Positions 45,133-54,179 are shown, numbered from the stretch's first letter. The stretch is DNA of 64,000 bases from Sphingobacterium wenxiniae (GCF_900116225.1 NZ_FOZZ01000007.1:124001-188000); one strand, 5' to 3'. A program made the numbers and translations. The notes: generated from the letters alone by a model not told the origin.

Positions 45133-45849
45133 GTGGGGTTCTTTTGTCAACAACTCTCGTTTCGCCTCTATGCCCCCGAATGTGTTCGGGACACAGCGGC
45201 GAGGCATGGTACTTTTTTAGAAAAAGCACCCAAAACCGGAACGAAGTGGAGTTCATCGAAGATAAAGCGTCGCTGAAAAGCTTTGAACAGATGGATAGTG
45301 AATGGAATATCTTTCTACATGGTCAAAACGTTTGATGCGTCCCACATCCCCGCACTTATCCCACATCGAGAATAGTTTAAGGCGACATTTGATGTTAAGG
45401 ATGGTTTTGTGCGAGTAGAGTTTAGACTTCCGAAGTTTCAAAAACTTCGGAAGTCTTCAATAAAAGGGTTGACCCCAATATGTTTGAGTACACGCCGCAT
45501 AGACGCCAAAGCGCTTCCTCGTCTCATCCAAGTGGCGGAAAGACAAAGGAAATTCCGAGGGATTGTGTGAAGGGAAAGGCCTTGAAACTATTGTCCGAAG
45601 CAATTTAAAAGCTTCGGACATTGGTTTCAGCCTTGGGAGGGATTTTCTTTGTGTGCGTTGGAATGGAGCGACAGGCCACCTCGGATGGGACAAAGGCTTT
45701 TTGATTCCTTTTTGGCCTTCAAAAATTGCGAAGCAATCATCCATTCCTTTTTTAGCAAATATTAATGGATAACGAATGCCCTGTCCCGGCGAGGGACGGA
45801 AAGGTTGTGGGATGGGAAGACTAGACAATTACCGAAAGAAAACCCCCAT
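45133..45849. repeat. Long structured intergenic repeat, copy 3 (interrupted)
   Basis: This 717-bp copy shares most of the sequence of copies 1 and 2, in the same orientation. Its ends GTGGGGTTCTTTTG and AAAGAAAACCCCCAT are an imperfect inverted repeat. A segment in the middle differs from the others and contains the 33-bp palindrome at 45424-45456. A further insertion near 45720-45775 disrupts the TTCCTTTTT/AAAAAGGAA stem. The left hairpin GGTACTTTTT/AAAAAGCACC (45208-45230) has one mismatch. It lies between kdsC-like and dprA. Confidence 0.8.
45424..45456. repeat. 33-bp palindrome, copy 4, inside the long repeat
   Basis: This has the same 13-bp arms as the other copies. It sits where copies 1 and 2 of the long repeat have the run CCCTCTTCTACCGAACAACG, so it is part of a replaced segment in this copy only. 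Confidence 0.8.
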
Positions 45850-45992
45850 TTTACCACAATACAAATCCCATTAAAAACGTTTTTTGATGTCTTCACCTTG
45901 TTGTGATTATGCACACCCATATTTTAAAAAGCACTTAATTTTCAACTTTATTAAAACTTTACGTCAATTTTCTTATTTTTAAACTTCCAATT

Positions 45993-47090
45993 ATGAGCAG
46001 ATTACAACAAATAGCACTGACGAAGGTCAAGGGTATAGGCCCTAAGACTGCCCGAACACTATTGGCTCATTTCGGGTGTGTAGAGGAAATATTCCATGCC
46101 GGAAAGAAAGAGCTTGCGCAGATTCCTTATGTTGGACAGCAGATCATCCATACCTTACAAGCCAAAGAGCATATTAAGGAAGCAGAAAAAGAGTTGGCCT
46201 TTGTCGAAAAGCACAATATCGATGTGCTATGGATAGAAGATAAAGCCTATCCCAAGCGATTAAAAGCATGCGAGGATGCTCCTATACTTCTTTATTATAA
46301 GGGAGGTGTCCCGCTCAATCCGCCTAGGTGTGTCAGCATTGTCGGCACGCGGAATGCAACCAGCTATGGAAAGGGATTAACCGAAGAACTGATTACCGGG
46401 CTAAAAGGTCTGGACGTACATGTTGTCAGCGGATTGGCATACGGTATCGATGTACATGCCCATCGACAGGCATTAAAGCACAATATCCCGACTATCGGGG
46501 TGATGGGACATGGTCTGGATTTGATTTACCCTGCCGCACATCGGGACGTAGCAAGCCGCATGCTTGAGGACGGCGGTATCCTCACTGAATTTCCTTCGGG
46601 AACCAAACCGGATCGTATGAACTTTCCTGCCCGCAACCGCATCATTGCTGGAATGGCAGATGTTACCATTGTCGTAGAGGCTGCGCGGAAAGGTGGCGCA
46701 CTGATTACGGCCGAGATTGCCAACAGCTACAACCGTGACGTATGTGCCTTCCCCGGTCGGACAGATCAGGAATATTCAGAAGGCTGTAACTATTTGATTA
46801 AAACCAATCGGGCACACCTTATCCGGAATGCTGAAGATTTGCTCTACTTGATGGGATGGGAGCAGAAATTAACTCCTGAACAAGGAAAACAGCTTAGTCT
46901 CCTTACTGTCGCACTCAGTCGTGACGAACAAGCTGTTTATGACTACCTGAAAGAAAAAGAAGAAGCCCTTGTGGACGATATTGCCATCCATCTAGACTGG
47001 CCTACCAGCAAGTTAGCCCTTATATTATTGGAAATGGAAATGAACGGCATTCTGATTTCTCTTCCTGGCAAAAAATATAAAAATTTATAA
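45993..47090 (+). CDS. dprA: DNA processing protein DprA
   Basis: DprA binds incoming single-stranded DNA and loads RecA during transformation. This 365-residue protein has an N-terminal helix-hairpin-helix (about 5-65) and the Rossmann-like core with SIVGTRNATSYG, VSGLAYGID and the EFPSGTKPDRMNFPARNRIIAG block. A short C-terminal winged-helix-like domain covers about 300-360. It is followed by the MFS gene 24 bp later. No other competence gene is near. Confidence 0.96.
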   Translation: MSRLQQIALTKVKGIGPKTARTLLAHFGCVEEIFHAGKKELAQIPYVGQQIIHTLQAKEHIKEAEKELAFVEKHNIDVLWIEDKAYPKRLKACEDAPILLYYKGGVPLNPPRCVSIVGTRNATSYGKGLTEELITGLKGLDVHVVSGLAYGIDVHAHRQALKHNIPTIGVMGHGLDLIYPAAHRDVASRMLEDGGILTEFPSGTKPDRMNFPARNRIIAGMADVTIVVEAARKGGALITAEIANSYNRDVCAFPGRTDQEYSEGCNYLIKTNRAHLIRNAEDLLYLMGWEQKLTPEQGKQLSLLTVALSRDEQAVYDYLKEKEEALVDDIAIHLDWPTSKLALILLEMEMNGILISLPGKKYKNL

Positions 47091-47114
47091 CAATCTAACC
47101 TTCTGCCCACCCTT

Positions 47115-48650
47115 ATGCAACACGAAAAGAAAACCTTATGGAAAGTCATTGGAGCCTCCTCCTTAGGGACGCTTATTGAATGGTACGACTTTTTTATATT
47201 CGGCAGTCTCTCCATTGTATTATCCACTAAATTTTTTCCAGCCGACAACCCTACGGCAGCGTTCCTGTCTACTTTAGCGACATTTGCCGCAGGTTTCGTT
47301 GTCCGTCCTTTTGGAGCTCTTTTCTTCGGACGATTAGGGGATTTAATCGGAAGGAAGTACACGTTCATGGTTACTTTGATGCTCATGGGCGGCGCAACAT
47401 TCCTGATAGGTTGCATCCCCAGCTATGAAACGATTGGTTTTCTTGCTCCATTCCTTGTCCTCATTCTTCGATTACTGCAAGGATTAGCATTGGGCGGTGA
47501 ATATGGTGGTGCAGCAACTTATGTTGCCGAGCACAGTCCCCAAGGGCAAAGAGGCTACTGGACTTCCTGGATCCAGACTACCGCTACCTTTGGTCTGTTT
47601 ATTTCACTCGTCGTTATTTTGCTTACACGATTATTTCTCACCGAACAGCAGTTTGACTCTTGGGGCTGGCGCCTTCCCTTCCTGATTTCTATCGTGATGG
47701 TATATGTGTCCTATCTCATCCGTAAGAATATGGACGAATCGCCCGAGTTCAAACAAGCAAAAGCTGAAGGAAAGACTTCAAAGAGTCCTTTGAGGGAAAG
47801 CTTTGGTAATCGTTATAATCTCAAATTTGTGTTGCTTGCGCTTTTTGGCGCTGCGATGGGGCAAGGCGTTGTCTGGTACACTGGACAGTTTTATTCCATG
47901 AGCTTTATGAAAACGGTGATGTTTCTGGACAGCGACCAAGCGGATATGATATTAGGCATAGCCTTACTTTTCGGCACACCGTTTTTTGTCATCTGTGGCA
48001 AGCTGAGCGACAAAGTGGGGCGAAAATGGGTTATGCTCAGCGGTATGCTATTGGCAGTCCTCACCTATCGTCCTATCTACGAGGCGATGTATCAGATCAC
48101 AAACCTTGCAAATAAAACGGAGATAGCGGAAACAGTACAGGTAGAAGAGCAACGTATAACTAAGGAAAAAGGAATAGATAATATCCATATCCACAGCAGC
48201 ACGTATACAGATGGCACAGCGGTCAGGCATATCGTAACTTCTCATCTGAATACCAAAGGTCAGCCAATATTGAAAGGAAACGGTGAGGCACAGCGTATTT
48301 CCAAAACAACTGTACACCTCCATGGAGCAAATTATTGGGCGCTTGTCGGGTTGATTTTTATACAAATTCTCTACATCACGATGGTCTACGGACCTATAGC
48401 GGCATTTTTGGTAGAAATATTCCCTGTCAAGATACGCTATACCTCCATGTCCTTGCCTTACCATGTAGGGAATGGTATTTTCGGTGGATTGCTTCCTGCC
48501 GTGTCTACCTATCTGGCAAGCAATGCCAAAACCAACAATGCAGCTGATTTCTATCTAGCTGGCTTGTGGTACCCGATTATTATTTCAGCCGTATGTTTTA
48601 TCATCGGCTCACTCTATATCACCAAATCTATGACGTCAAAAAACCTGTAA
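47115..48650 (+). CDS. MHS family MFS transporter
   Basis: This 511-residue inner-membrane symporter has 12 hydrophobic segments. It shows the metabolite:proton symporter signatures GTLIEWYDFFIFGSLS near the N-terminus, FGRLGDLIGRKYTFMVTL in the 2-3 loop and LQGLALGGEYGGAATYVAEH. A long hydrophilic insert of about 75 residues (about 330-405, rich in His and Thr) replaces a usually short loop between helices 9 and 10. The substrate could be an organic acid or osmolyte such as proline or betaine; sequence does not decide. Confidence 0.92.
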   Translation: MQHEKKTLWKVIGASSLGTLIEWYDFFIFGSLSIVLSTKFFPADNPTAAFLSTLATFAAGFVVRPFGALFFGRLGDLIGRKYTFMVTLMLMGGATFLIGCIPSYETIGFLAPFLVLILRLLQGLALGGEYGGAATYVAEHSPQGQRGYWTSWIQTTATFGLFISLVVILLTRLFLTEQQFDSWGWRLPFLISIVMVYVSYLIRKNMDESPEFKQAKAEGKTSKSPLRESFGNRYNLKFVLLALFGAAMGQGVVWYTGQFYSMSFMKTVMFLDSDQADMILGIALLFGTPFFVICGKLSDKVGRKWVMLSGMLLAVLTYRPIYEAMYQITNLANKTEIAETVQVEEQRITKEKGIDNIHIHSSTYTDGTAVRHIVTSHLNTKGQPILKGNGEAQRISKTTVHLHGANYWALVGLIFIQILYITMVYGPIAAFLVEIFPVKIRYTSMSLPYHVGNGIFGGLLPAVSTYLASNAKTNNAADFYLAGLWYPIIISAVCFIIGSLYITKSMTSKNL

Positions 48651-48654
48651 CAGC

Positions 48655-48882
48655 ATGGAAAACTTTAAAAAGATATTAGGCATTCTTTGGATATTCTTGG
48701 CATTAATCACTGCTTATTTTTGTGTTTTTGAATTTGGTTTACCCAAGTTGAGCACCGGACATCAGGAAGATACTGTATTCGGTATTATTATCCTCTTCAT
48801 CCTAACGCCCATCATTAGTATTGGCTTGGGCATCTTTGGATATTATGCACTAAGCGGGGAGTACAATGAAAACAAGATGTAA
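48655..48882 (+). CDS. Small two-pass membrane protein
   Basis: This 75-residue protein has two hydrophobic segments (about 5-27 and 41-67) joined by a polar GLPKLSTGHQED loop. It starts 4 bp after the MHS transporter stop, so the two are surely co-transcribed and possibly coupled. It may be an accessory subunit of the transporter, which is inference from position. No catalytic motif is seen. Confidence 0.75.
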   Translation: MENFKKILGILWIFLALITAYFCVFEFGLPKLSTGHQEDTVFGIIILFILTPIISIGLGIFGYYALSGEYNENKM

Positions 48883-48930
48883 ACTTTGTTCATTGACAAT
48901 CAAGGGAGTAGATACAAGCTCATAAATTAC

Positions 48931-48961
48931 TTTGCAGAATTGGCTTTTTTTGCTACTTTTG
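48931..48961 (+). promoter_or_regulatory. SRP RNA promoter
   Basis: TTTG (48931-48934), exactly 19 bp, then TACTTTTG (48954-48961): a perfect Bacteroidota promoter. Transcription would start near 48965, at the first base of the predicted SRP RNA. Confidence 0.8.
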
Positions 48962-48965
48962 CGGT

Positions 48966-49060
48966 GGGTAAGTCTTCTACGACCAGCTCCCTCTGACTCC
49001 CCCAGGTTGGGAACAAAGCAAGGGTATTTGGTTGAGCGGTGCGATAGAAGGGGCTTACCC
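48966..49060 (+). ncRNA. ffs: Signal recognition particle RNA (small bacterial type)
   Basis: The RNA pairs with Ffh to target nascent membrane and secreted proteins. The outer stem joins GGGTAAG (48966-48972) with CTTACCC (49054-49060), then CTTCTA with TAGAAG. The conserved apical part reads CCAGGTTGGGAACAAAGCA then AGGGTA, matching the bacterial consensus CCAGGTCCGGAAGGAAGCA then ACGGTA. The GGAA tetraloop is closed by TTG/CAA. A T-rich run after 49060 ends transcription. At about 95 nt it lacks an Alu domain, as usual outside Firmicutes. Confidence 0.9.
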
Positions 49061-49174
49061 ATTTTTTTGTCCCTTTTTTTCAGCTTTACCGCGCACGATA
49101 CTCCCTTTTTAATTTTTACTTTTTACTTTTTACTTAATGTTTCGTTTATTTGTAGTTCGATTTAACAATAACTT

Positions 49175-50017
49175 ATGAGTTGGTTTAAAAGAAATAAGGC
49201 AGGGATTAGCACTGCAACCGAAAATAAAAAAGAGGCTCCTGATGGGATGTGGAATAAATGTCCAAACTGTAAGAAGCCTTTATTGAACAGTGAGCAGGTG
49301 GAAAACAAGTACGTTTGCCAATATTGTGACCACCATATCCGCATTGGTTCTGCTGCCTACTTTTCCATCCTATTCGATGACAACAATTTCACCGAGTTAT
49401 TTCCAAATTTGACTTCTGGGGACCCTTTAAACTTTTCTGACACCAAACCTTATCCGGTACGTTTGGCCGATAGCCAAGCAAAAACCGGTTTAAAAGATGC
49501 TTTGCGTTCAGCACATGGAAAAATGGAAGGCGAAGACATCGTTATTGCCTGTATGGACTTCAATTTTATTGGAGGTTCTATGGGTTCAGTCGTGGGTGAA
49601 AAGATTGCACGCTCTATCGACTATTGTTTAGAACACAAAATTCCATTCATGCTTATCTCCAAATCAGGAGGTGCGCGGATGATGGAAGCAGCTTTCTCCC
49701 TGATGCAGATGGCGAAAACTTCCGCTAAATTGGCGCTATTAGCTAAAGCCGGCATCCCTTATGTATGTTTGTTGACAGACCCGACTACAGGTGGTGTGAC
49801 TGCTTCTTATGCGATGCTTGGGGATATCAATATCGCTGAGCCGGGAGCATTGATTGGGTTTGCAGGTCCGCGTGTCATCAAAGAGACTATCAAGAAGGAT
49901 CTACCAAAAGGGTTCCAGACTTCGGAATTCGTATTGGAACATGGCTTCTTGGATTTCATTGTTGACAGAAGAAACCTTAAACAGAAAGTAGCATCCTACT
50001 TAAGATTAGTGAAATAA
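49175..50017 (+). CDS. accD: Acetyl-CoA carboxylase carboxyltransferase subunit beta
   Basis: AccD with AccA transfers the carboxyl group from biotin to acetyl-CoA, the first step of fatty acid synthesis. It has 280 residues. The N-terminal C4 zinc finger is C29, C32, C48 and C51 (CPNC and CQYC). The carboxyltransferase domain has [19 protein letters not shown] and the IGFAGPRVI acyl-CoA site. It stands alone between the SRP RNA and a strong terminator; accA is not in the window. Confidence 0.97.
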   Translation: MSWFKRNKAGISTATENKKEAPDGMWNKCPNCKKPLLNSEQVENKYVCQYCDHHIRIGSAAYFSILFDDNNFTELFPNLTSGDPLNFSDTKPYPVRLADSQAKTGLKDALRSAHGKMEGEDIVIACMDFNFIGGSMGSVVGEKIARSIDYCLEHKIPFMLISKSGGARMMEAAFSLMQMAKTSAKLALLAKAGIPYVCLLTDPTTGGVTASYAMLGDINIAEPGALIGFAGPRVIKETIKKDLPKGFQTSEFVLEHGFLDFIVDRRNLKQKVASYLRLVK

Positions 50018-50062
50018 ATAAGAGAAAATGCTCTCGGAAATACCGAGAGCATTTTCTCTTAT
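50018..50062. terminator. Bidirectional terminator after accD
   Basis: Perfect 20-bp arms (50018-50037 and 50043-50062, core AATGCTCTCGG) and a 5-nt loop start directly after the accD stop. They overlap the end of the convergent HExxH gene by four bases. Confidence 0.92.
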
Positions 50063-50403
50063 AAATACCGTATAAAAGTCCAAAACTTCCTTTTGCGCAA
50101 ATATCCCCCATTCTGCTCATTACCATAAGCCTCCCGTTCAAAGGAGATACGAAGGTAAGCCGCATCTGCATCACGTAATTGAACATAACGTATCAAGAAC
50201 TCCAATACATACCACAGATAAAATGGAATGACCAGCATTTCCAATGCCTGTGCTAAATGTATACGCTCATGATTAAGCAAAACATTATCCGCCTTATGCC
50301 GCTTGTTCAATACAAAAACAAAAGGAAAGATAGTAATGGCAGTCGCTTTACCTGCAGAAAATAAATTGGTCAAGAATCTATTAACAATAACAATTCCTTT
50401 CAT
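50059..50403 (-). CDS. Small membrane protein with HExxH motif
   Basis: This 114-residue protein has hydrophobic segments at about residues 20-33 and 53-70. Between them is LLNHERIHLAQ, an HExxH motif (H45, E46, H49) in a likely helix. A further glutamate follows in FEREAYGNE near residue 90, in the place of a third zinc ligand. This resembles the minimal core of membrane zinc peptidases such as the M48/M56 types, but it is much shorter, so activity is uncertain. It is not in an operon. Confidence 0.7.
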   Translation of the reverse strand: MKGIVIVNRFLTNLFSAGKATAITIFPFVFVLNKRHKADNVLLNHERIHLAQALEMLVIPFYLWYVLEFLIRYVQLRDADAAYLRISFEREAYGNEQNGGYLRKRKFWTFIRYL

Positions 50404-50427
50404 ATTTTAACCCGTACAAAAAAATTT

Positions 50428-50510
50428 CATCGTCATTGCGCTGTGCCACGCCTTTGGAGGTGGAGGACACAAAGCCTGCCTACCGCAGGCAGGCAATCTA
50501 ATGATTTTTT
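50428..50510. repeat. Dispersed repeat with GCCTGCCT hairpin
   Basis: The spacer contains TCGTCATTGCGCTGTGCCAC, a GAGGACACAAA segment and the hairpin GCCTGCCT-accgc-AGGCAGGC (50474-50494), then AATCTAATG. Motifs of this type (CGTCATTGCG..AATCT with a CCTGCC hairpin) occur in many copies in Bacteroidota genomes. It is not a gene. Confidence 0.55.
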
Positions 50511-50551
50511 ATCATGTAAGACCTTACAAAAACTATTCCCGATTATAAAAA

Positions 50552-50582
50552 TTTTAAAAATCAAACTTACATTGTATATTTG
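50552..50582 (+). promoter_or_regulatory. merR-family gene promoter, short or absent leader
   Basis: TTTT (50552-50555), 19 bp, TATATTTG (50575-50582). The ATG at 50590 lies 8 bp after the box, so the mRNA should have almost no leader. Confidence 0.55.
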
Positions 50583-50589
50583 TTAGACT

Positions 50590-50925
50590 ATGCCGTATAA
50601 AGAGCGCGAAATAAACAAATTGTATTACACCATGGGTGAAGTCACGGAGATGTTCGACGTCAACGCTTCACAGATACGTTTTTATGAGCGTGAATTCGAC
50701 ATTCTTCAACCAAAAAAGAACAAAAAAGGCAACCGCCTGTTCACACAGGAAGATATTGCTAACCTCAAAATCATCTTTAATTTAGTCAAAGATAAAGGTT
50801 ATACACTACAAGGAGCTCGTGACTATTTACGTACCAATAAATCCGAAGCCAAGGAGAACCAACGCGTAGTAGATTCTTTAGAGCGCCTGAAAAAATTCTT
50901 ATTGGAGGTGAGGGATAGTTTGTAA
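50590..50925 (+). CDS. MerR family transcriptional regulator
   Basis: This 111-residue protein is almost only a MerR-type winged helix-turn-helix (about residues 10-80, with TMGEVTEMFDVNASQIRFYE and YTLQGARDYL), followed by a short helix. It lacks a ligand-binding domain and metal-binding cysteines, so it is the small MerR type often seen as a housekeeping regulator in Bacteroidota. Targets are unknown. It is convergent with the phosphoesterase gene, 2 bp apart. Confidence 0.92.
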   Translation: MPYKEREINKLYYTMGEVTEMFDVNASQIRFYEREFDILQPKKNKKGNRLFTQEDIANLKIIFNLVKDKGYTLQGARDYLRTNKSEAKENQRVVDSLERLKKFLLEVRDSL

Positions 50926-50927
50926 TA

Positions 50928-51422
50928 TTACCTACCCGCCAACTCTATCACTTCCAAGTTCTCTATTTTATCACCATTTATATCAAATCGCATTAAGGTA
51001 CGTACCTTATGCCAACCCTGTTTACCTGCTGCTCCGGGATTCAAGTGCAAAAGCTGCAGTTTAGGGTCAAACTGCACTTTGAGGATATGCGAATGCCCGC
51101 AGATAAACAGCTTGGGCGGATTGATTAAAATCTCTGGCTTTACTTGGGGAGCATATCGCCCCGGATATCCCCCGATATGGGTCATCCACACATCAACTTC
51201 CTCACAGCTAAAGCGTAAATGTTCAGGACAGATTACACGCACATCTTTCCCATCGATATTGCCATATACTCCTTTAAAAGGTTTAAACCCCTGTAGCGTA
51301 TCAATAATAGCAACAGAACCAAAGTCACCAGCATGCCAGATTTCATCGCAAGCATCAAAGTGCTTGAAAACTGCGTCATCTAAATAACCATGTGTGTCGG
51401 ATATAAGTCCAATTTTTTTCAT
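50928..51422 (-). CDS. Metallophosphoesterase (YfcE/MJ0936 type)
   Basis: This 164-residue phosphodiesterase has the metal-binding motifs in order: ISDTHG (residues 6-11), HAGDFG (30-35), YGNIDG (53-58) and CGHSHI (107-112), plus HLNPGA at about 131. These are the five metallophosphoesterase blocks. Small soluble members hydrolyse phosphodiesters; the natural substrate here is unknown. It is downstream of trmN6 in the same direction, 33 bp apart. Confidence 0.92.
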   Translation of the reverse strand: MKKIGLISDTHGYLDDAVFKHFDACDEIWHAGDFGSVAIIDTLQGFKPFKGVYGNIDGKDVRVICPEHLRFSCEEVDVWMTHIGGYPGRYAPQVKPEILINPPKLFICGHSHILKVQFDPKLQLLHLNPGAAGKQGWHKVRTLMRFDINGDKIENLEVIELAGR

Positions 51423-51455
51423 TTGTAAATAGTTTATCTACCACCCTTTTCCAGC

Positions 51456-52163
51456 TTAATATGCTAAGAAATATGGTGCCAACAGCTGTTTATACTTCAC
51501 AGAATGTATACCCTTCTCCGCGTAGATATACAGACTTTCATGCCTCTGGGGCACCTCCTCCTTTCCTAAAGAAACAATTCTCCGGATAACTTCCCCGTTT
51601 TCAAAAGAAGAAATATCAATAATACGTTGCAAGTGGAGAGCATAATCTGCATCTGCCCGATCGATAAGCCAATTGGCCAATGCCGGAGGAACGATACACT
51701 CGAATATTCCTTTTGAAGTAAGATAAGTCCGTACATAGTGTAGCAAACCCTCAAAAAATAAGGTATCCGTATGCTTAGCCAGCTTTTTTCGTTCATCTGG
51801 TGCGTGCAGTGAATTCGTATAAAAAGGAGGATTAGAGATAATAAGGTCATATTTCTCCTGCGGACAGAAACCCTGAAAGGCTGTATGAAACAGTTGCAGT
51901 CGTGAAGCAAAGTTGCTATTTGCAAAATTCATTTGCGCTCGTTTGGCTGCTGTCTCGTCTATCTCTACCGCATCCACCACGGCTTCCGGGAAAGCCTGTG
52001 CCAACATCAATGCCACCACACCGGTGCCCGTACCAATATCCAGGATGCGCGAAGGGTGAATATCTCTTTCAGTTGCACCCAATAGCACACCATCGGTATT
52101 AATCTTCATTGCACAAGCACTCTGGTCAACCTCAAACTGCTTAAATTTAAAAACAGACCCCAT
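51456..52163 (-). CDS. trmN6: tRNA1(Val) (adenine-37-N6)-methyltransferase
   Basis: This 235-residue SAM-dependent enzyme has VLLGATERD and the glycine-rich ILDIGTGTGVVALMLAQ (about 40-56) for SAM, and the catalytic ISNPPFYTNS (about 108-117), typical of N6-adenine methylation by the YfiC/TrmN6 family. The family target is adenine 37 of tRNA-Val. It is transcribed with the phosphoesterase. Confidence 0.9.
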   Translation of the reverse strand: MGSVFKFKQFEVDQSACAMKINTDGVLLGATERDIHPSRILDIGTGTGVVALMLAQAFPEAVVDAVEIDETAAKRAQMNFANSNFASRLQLFHTAFQGFCPQEKYDLIISNPPFYTNSLHAPDERKKLAKHTDTLFFEGLLHYVRTYLTSKGIFECIVPPALANWLIDRADADYALHLQRIIDISSFENGEVIRRIVSLGKEEVPQRHESLYIYAEKGIHSVKYKQLLAPYFLAY

Positions 52164-52390
52164 CCTACAAAGGTAAAGGTCTCTGGCTTGTTTTTAGGAA
52201 ATAAAGTGTTTTTGCGCTGAAATTAATGGAAGTGTCCCAAATTTAGCAATCGTTGCGGGATATCGAAGCAATTCTAATCCAAGACCTCTTTGTGCTGAAT
52301 AGCATTTTAATGCTGCTTTAGTGTATCGTACATGTCCATCGATACATTAAGTTATGGTGTTTTAGCGCATGGCAAATGTGCAGTGTCTCG

Positions 52391-52675
52391 TTGGTGATGT
52401 GTTTTTGACAACTGGTGATGTGCTTTTGTCTATTGATGATATGCTCTTGCTCATTGTTGATATGCTCTTGCTCATTGTTGATGTGCTTTTGCACATTGAT
52501 GATGTGCTTTTGTCCATTGGTGATGTACTCTTGCCTATTGTTGATGTACTCTTGCCTATTGTTGATGTACTCTTACCCATTGCTGATGTGTTTTTGCTCA
52601 TTGGTAATGTGCTGTTGTCTTTTGGTGATGTGCTTTTTCTAATTGGTGATGTGTTTTTATCTTTTGGTGATGTAC
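52391..52675. repeat. 21-bp-period degenerate tandem array 2
   Basis: Thirteen 21-bp units run from 52391 to 52663 without indels, with a partial unit after and a more degenerate one before. The consensus is TTGGTGATGTGCTTTTGTC then CA. Because the period is seven codons, both strands give open frames of repeated heptapeptides (about GDVLLSI rightward, SKSTSTI leftward). These frames are probably a by-product. The array lies 205 bp upstream of trmN6. It has the same period as array 1 at 34085. Confidence 0.88.
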
Positions 52676-52683
52676 ATCGGTAA

Positions 52684-52989
52684 GTATTTACTCACTAGAA
52701 AATATGCTTTTAAGAACCCTTTAAGATTATTTTTTAGCTAAAAAAAGTAGCAAGCGGGTCGATCAGGTCACAACTATTCCACTTTGCGTGGAAAATTGAG
52801 CCAAATAGCCCCCTATGGATAGTTGCAAAGTACTATATTTGGCATTTCTTGAAAAAAGTATCATAGCCCCGCACTGTACCGGCAGTATCCCGAACGCATT
52901 TGGAGACATAGAGAACAAAAAACTGTCTAATAAATCTCCCTTTCACATAATCAATTAAAATGACTAATTTGGCAGTCTGAAAGAAAGAC
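52684..52989. other. Spacer without gene
   Basis: This AT-rich spacer between the second array and the outer-membrane protein gene contains a CCCCGCACTG..CGGCAGT stretch near 52866 and a weak TAATTTGG box near 52963 that may be the promoter. I see no gene in it. Confidence 0.45.
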
Positions 52990-54141
52990 ATGTCTAATAC
53001 CATCAAATATATCTTTATATTTCTTTGCTTTTCCCTTCCATGGGCCATACGGGCAGAGCAGTCAAAGGTTGTGCAAAATTGTGAACAGATAACAAAGATT
53101 ACTTTGGATAAACTGGTTCCTTTAGTCGATAAAAATGATTTCACCGAGTTAGAATCCATCTTGTCAACCATCCAGACCGCTTGTGGGGAAAACGAATTCA
53201 CACAGCGCATGCGGATATTAAGGGCATTATTAGAGAAAAAATCCAGTGGCGAATTGATTGCGGATTATTTGGACAAGAACTATCATGAAACACTGGTTAT
53301 GCGTTGGGATTATGCTGCAGAGGAGCAGCATCAACGAATTTATAGGGACAACAAATCTGATTTCAACTATATTCCATTGAATCACGCTATAGATTCACTT
53401 ACCCAAGTAAAAGCAACAGCTTTATTAAATTCTACATCCTTCAATCTTACCGAGCAGGAACGTGAAATTGTCCTCTTATTTGCTGATTATGTAGACGATT
53501 TTTATCAGTCTTATGAACAGACTACTCCGCGTAAGCCTACGGCTTTGGAAAGTAGCCAAGAATACTTCACGTACAAAAGCAAAGGTGGGGTCAATTTATA
53601 TGCCGGTATAGAATTTCCTATTACCGGGTCTAACCCTTTGTTCAAGGGAAGCCCCACCGTGGCTTTAATGTATTCTTCACCCCTTCATACCAATTTTTTA
53701 TATGAATTAGGATTAAAGGTGCGTATCAACTCCAATGACCGTGATTTTGAATATTTATTGCACAACGAAGTGGAAATCGTAAACTCATCTGCAAGTTATG
53801 CTATTGGGGGCACCTTGGGCTATAAACTTTTCGACAATGATAAGTTTATTCTTTACCCCAAAGTAGGGCTTTTCTTTGAATCAACCAGTACGGGGCTTTC
53901 TGAGGTTACGTATTATGATAATGGCTACTACGAAGACGGTTATGGCAATTCCAGTGTTCGTTACAATAATGTCAACACCATGCGCACAACCTTAGCGCTT
54001 TCTGCAATGCGTCATATCGCCAAAAAGAAATACATCGGATTGGAAGCTGCATATCACTACGTCCCCTATAATTGGGACGAAAATCTAATCACGGCAATAC
54101 AACCTAACTATGCCAGTTTACAATTGTTTTTTCGATTCTAA
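52990..54141 (+). CDS. Hypothetical outer-membrane beta-barrel protein
   Basis: This 383-residue protein has a signal peptide (about 1-22, cleaved near RAEQS), a helical N-terminal domain (about 30-180) and a C-terminal region of alternating amphipathic strands (about 195-383) ending in LQLFFRF. The terminal aromatic residue fits a Bam-assembled outer-membrane barrel. No named family is recognised. It precedes a toxin-antitoxin pair but seems unrelated. Confidence 0.72.
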   Translation: MSNTIKYIFIFLCFSLPWAIRAEQSKVVQNCEQITKITLDKLVPLVDKNDFTELESILSTIQTACGENEFTQRMRILRALLEKKSSGELIADYLDKNYHETLVMRWDYAAEEQHQRIYRDNKSDFNYIPLNHAIDSLTQVKATALLNSTSFNLTEQEREIVLLFADYVDDFYQSYEQTTPRKPTALESSQEYFTYKSKGGVNLYAGIEFPITGSNPLFKGSPTVALMYSSPLHTNFLYELGLKVRINSNDRDFEYLLHNEVEIVNSSASYAIGGTLGYKLFDNDKFILYPKVGLFFESTSTGLSEVTYYDNGYYEDGYGNSSVRYNNVNTMRTTLALSAMRHIAKKKYIGLEAAYHYVPYNWDENLITAIQPNYASLQLFFRF

Positions 54142-54179
54142 GGAAAACAATACCTTTTCTTATTTCCTCTTCTTTTTCG

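Noticed and set aside
52362..52683. Two overlapping frames on opposite strands through array 2 as genes
   Set aside because: A 21-bp period keeps frames open automatically. Neither frame shows a signal, domain or convincing start, and both consist only of degenerate heptads.
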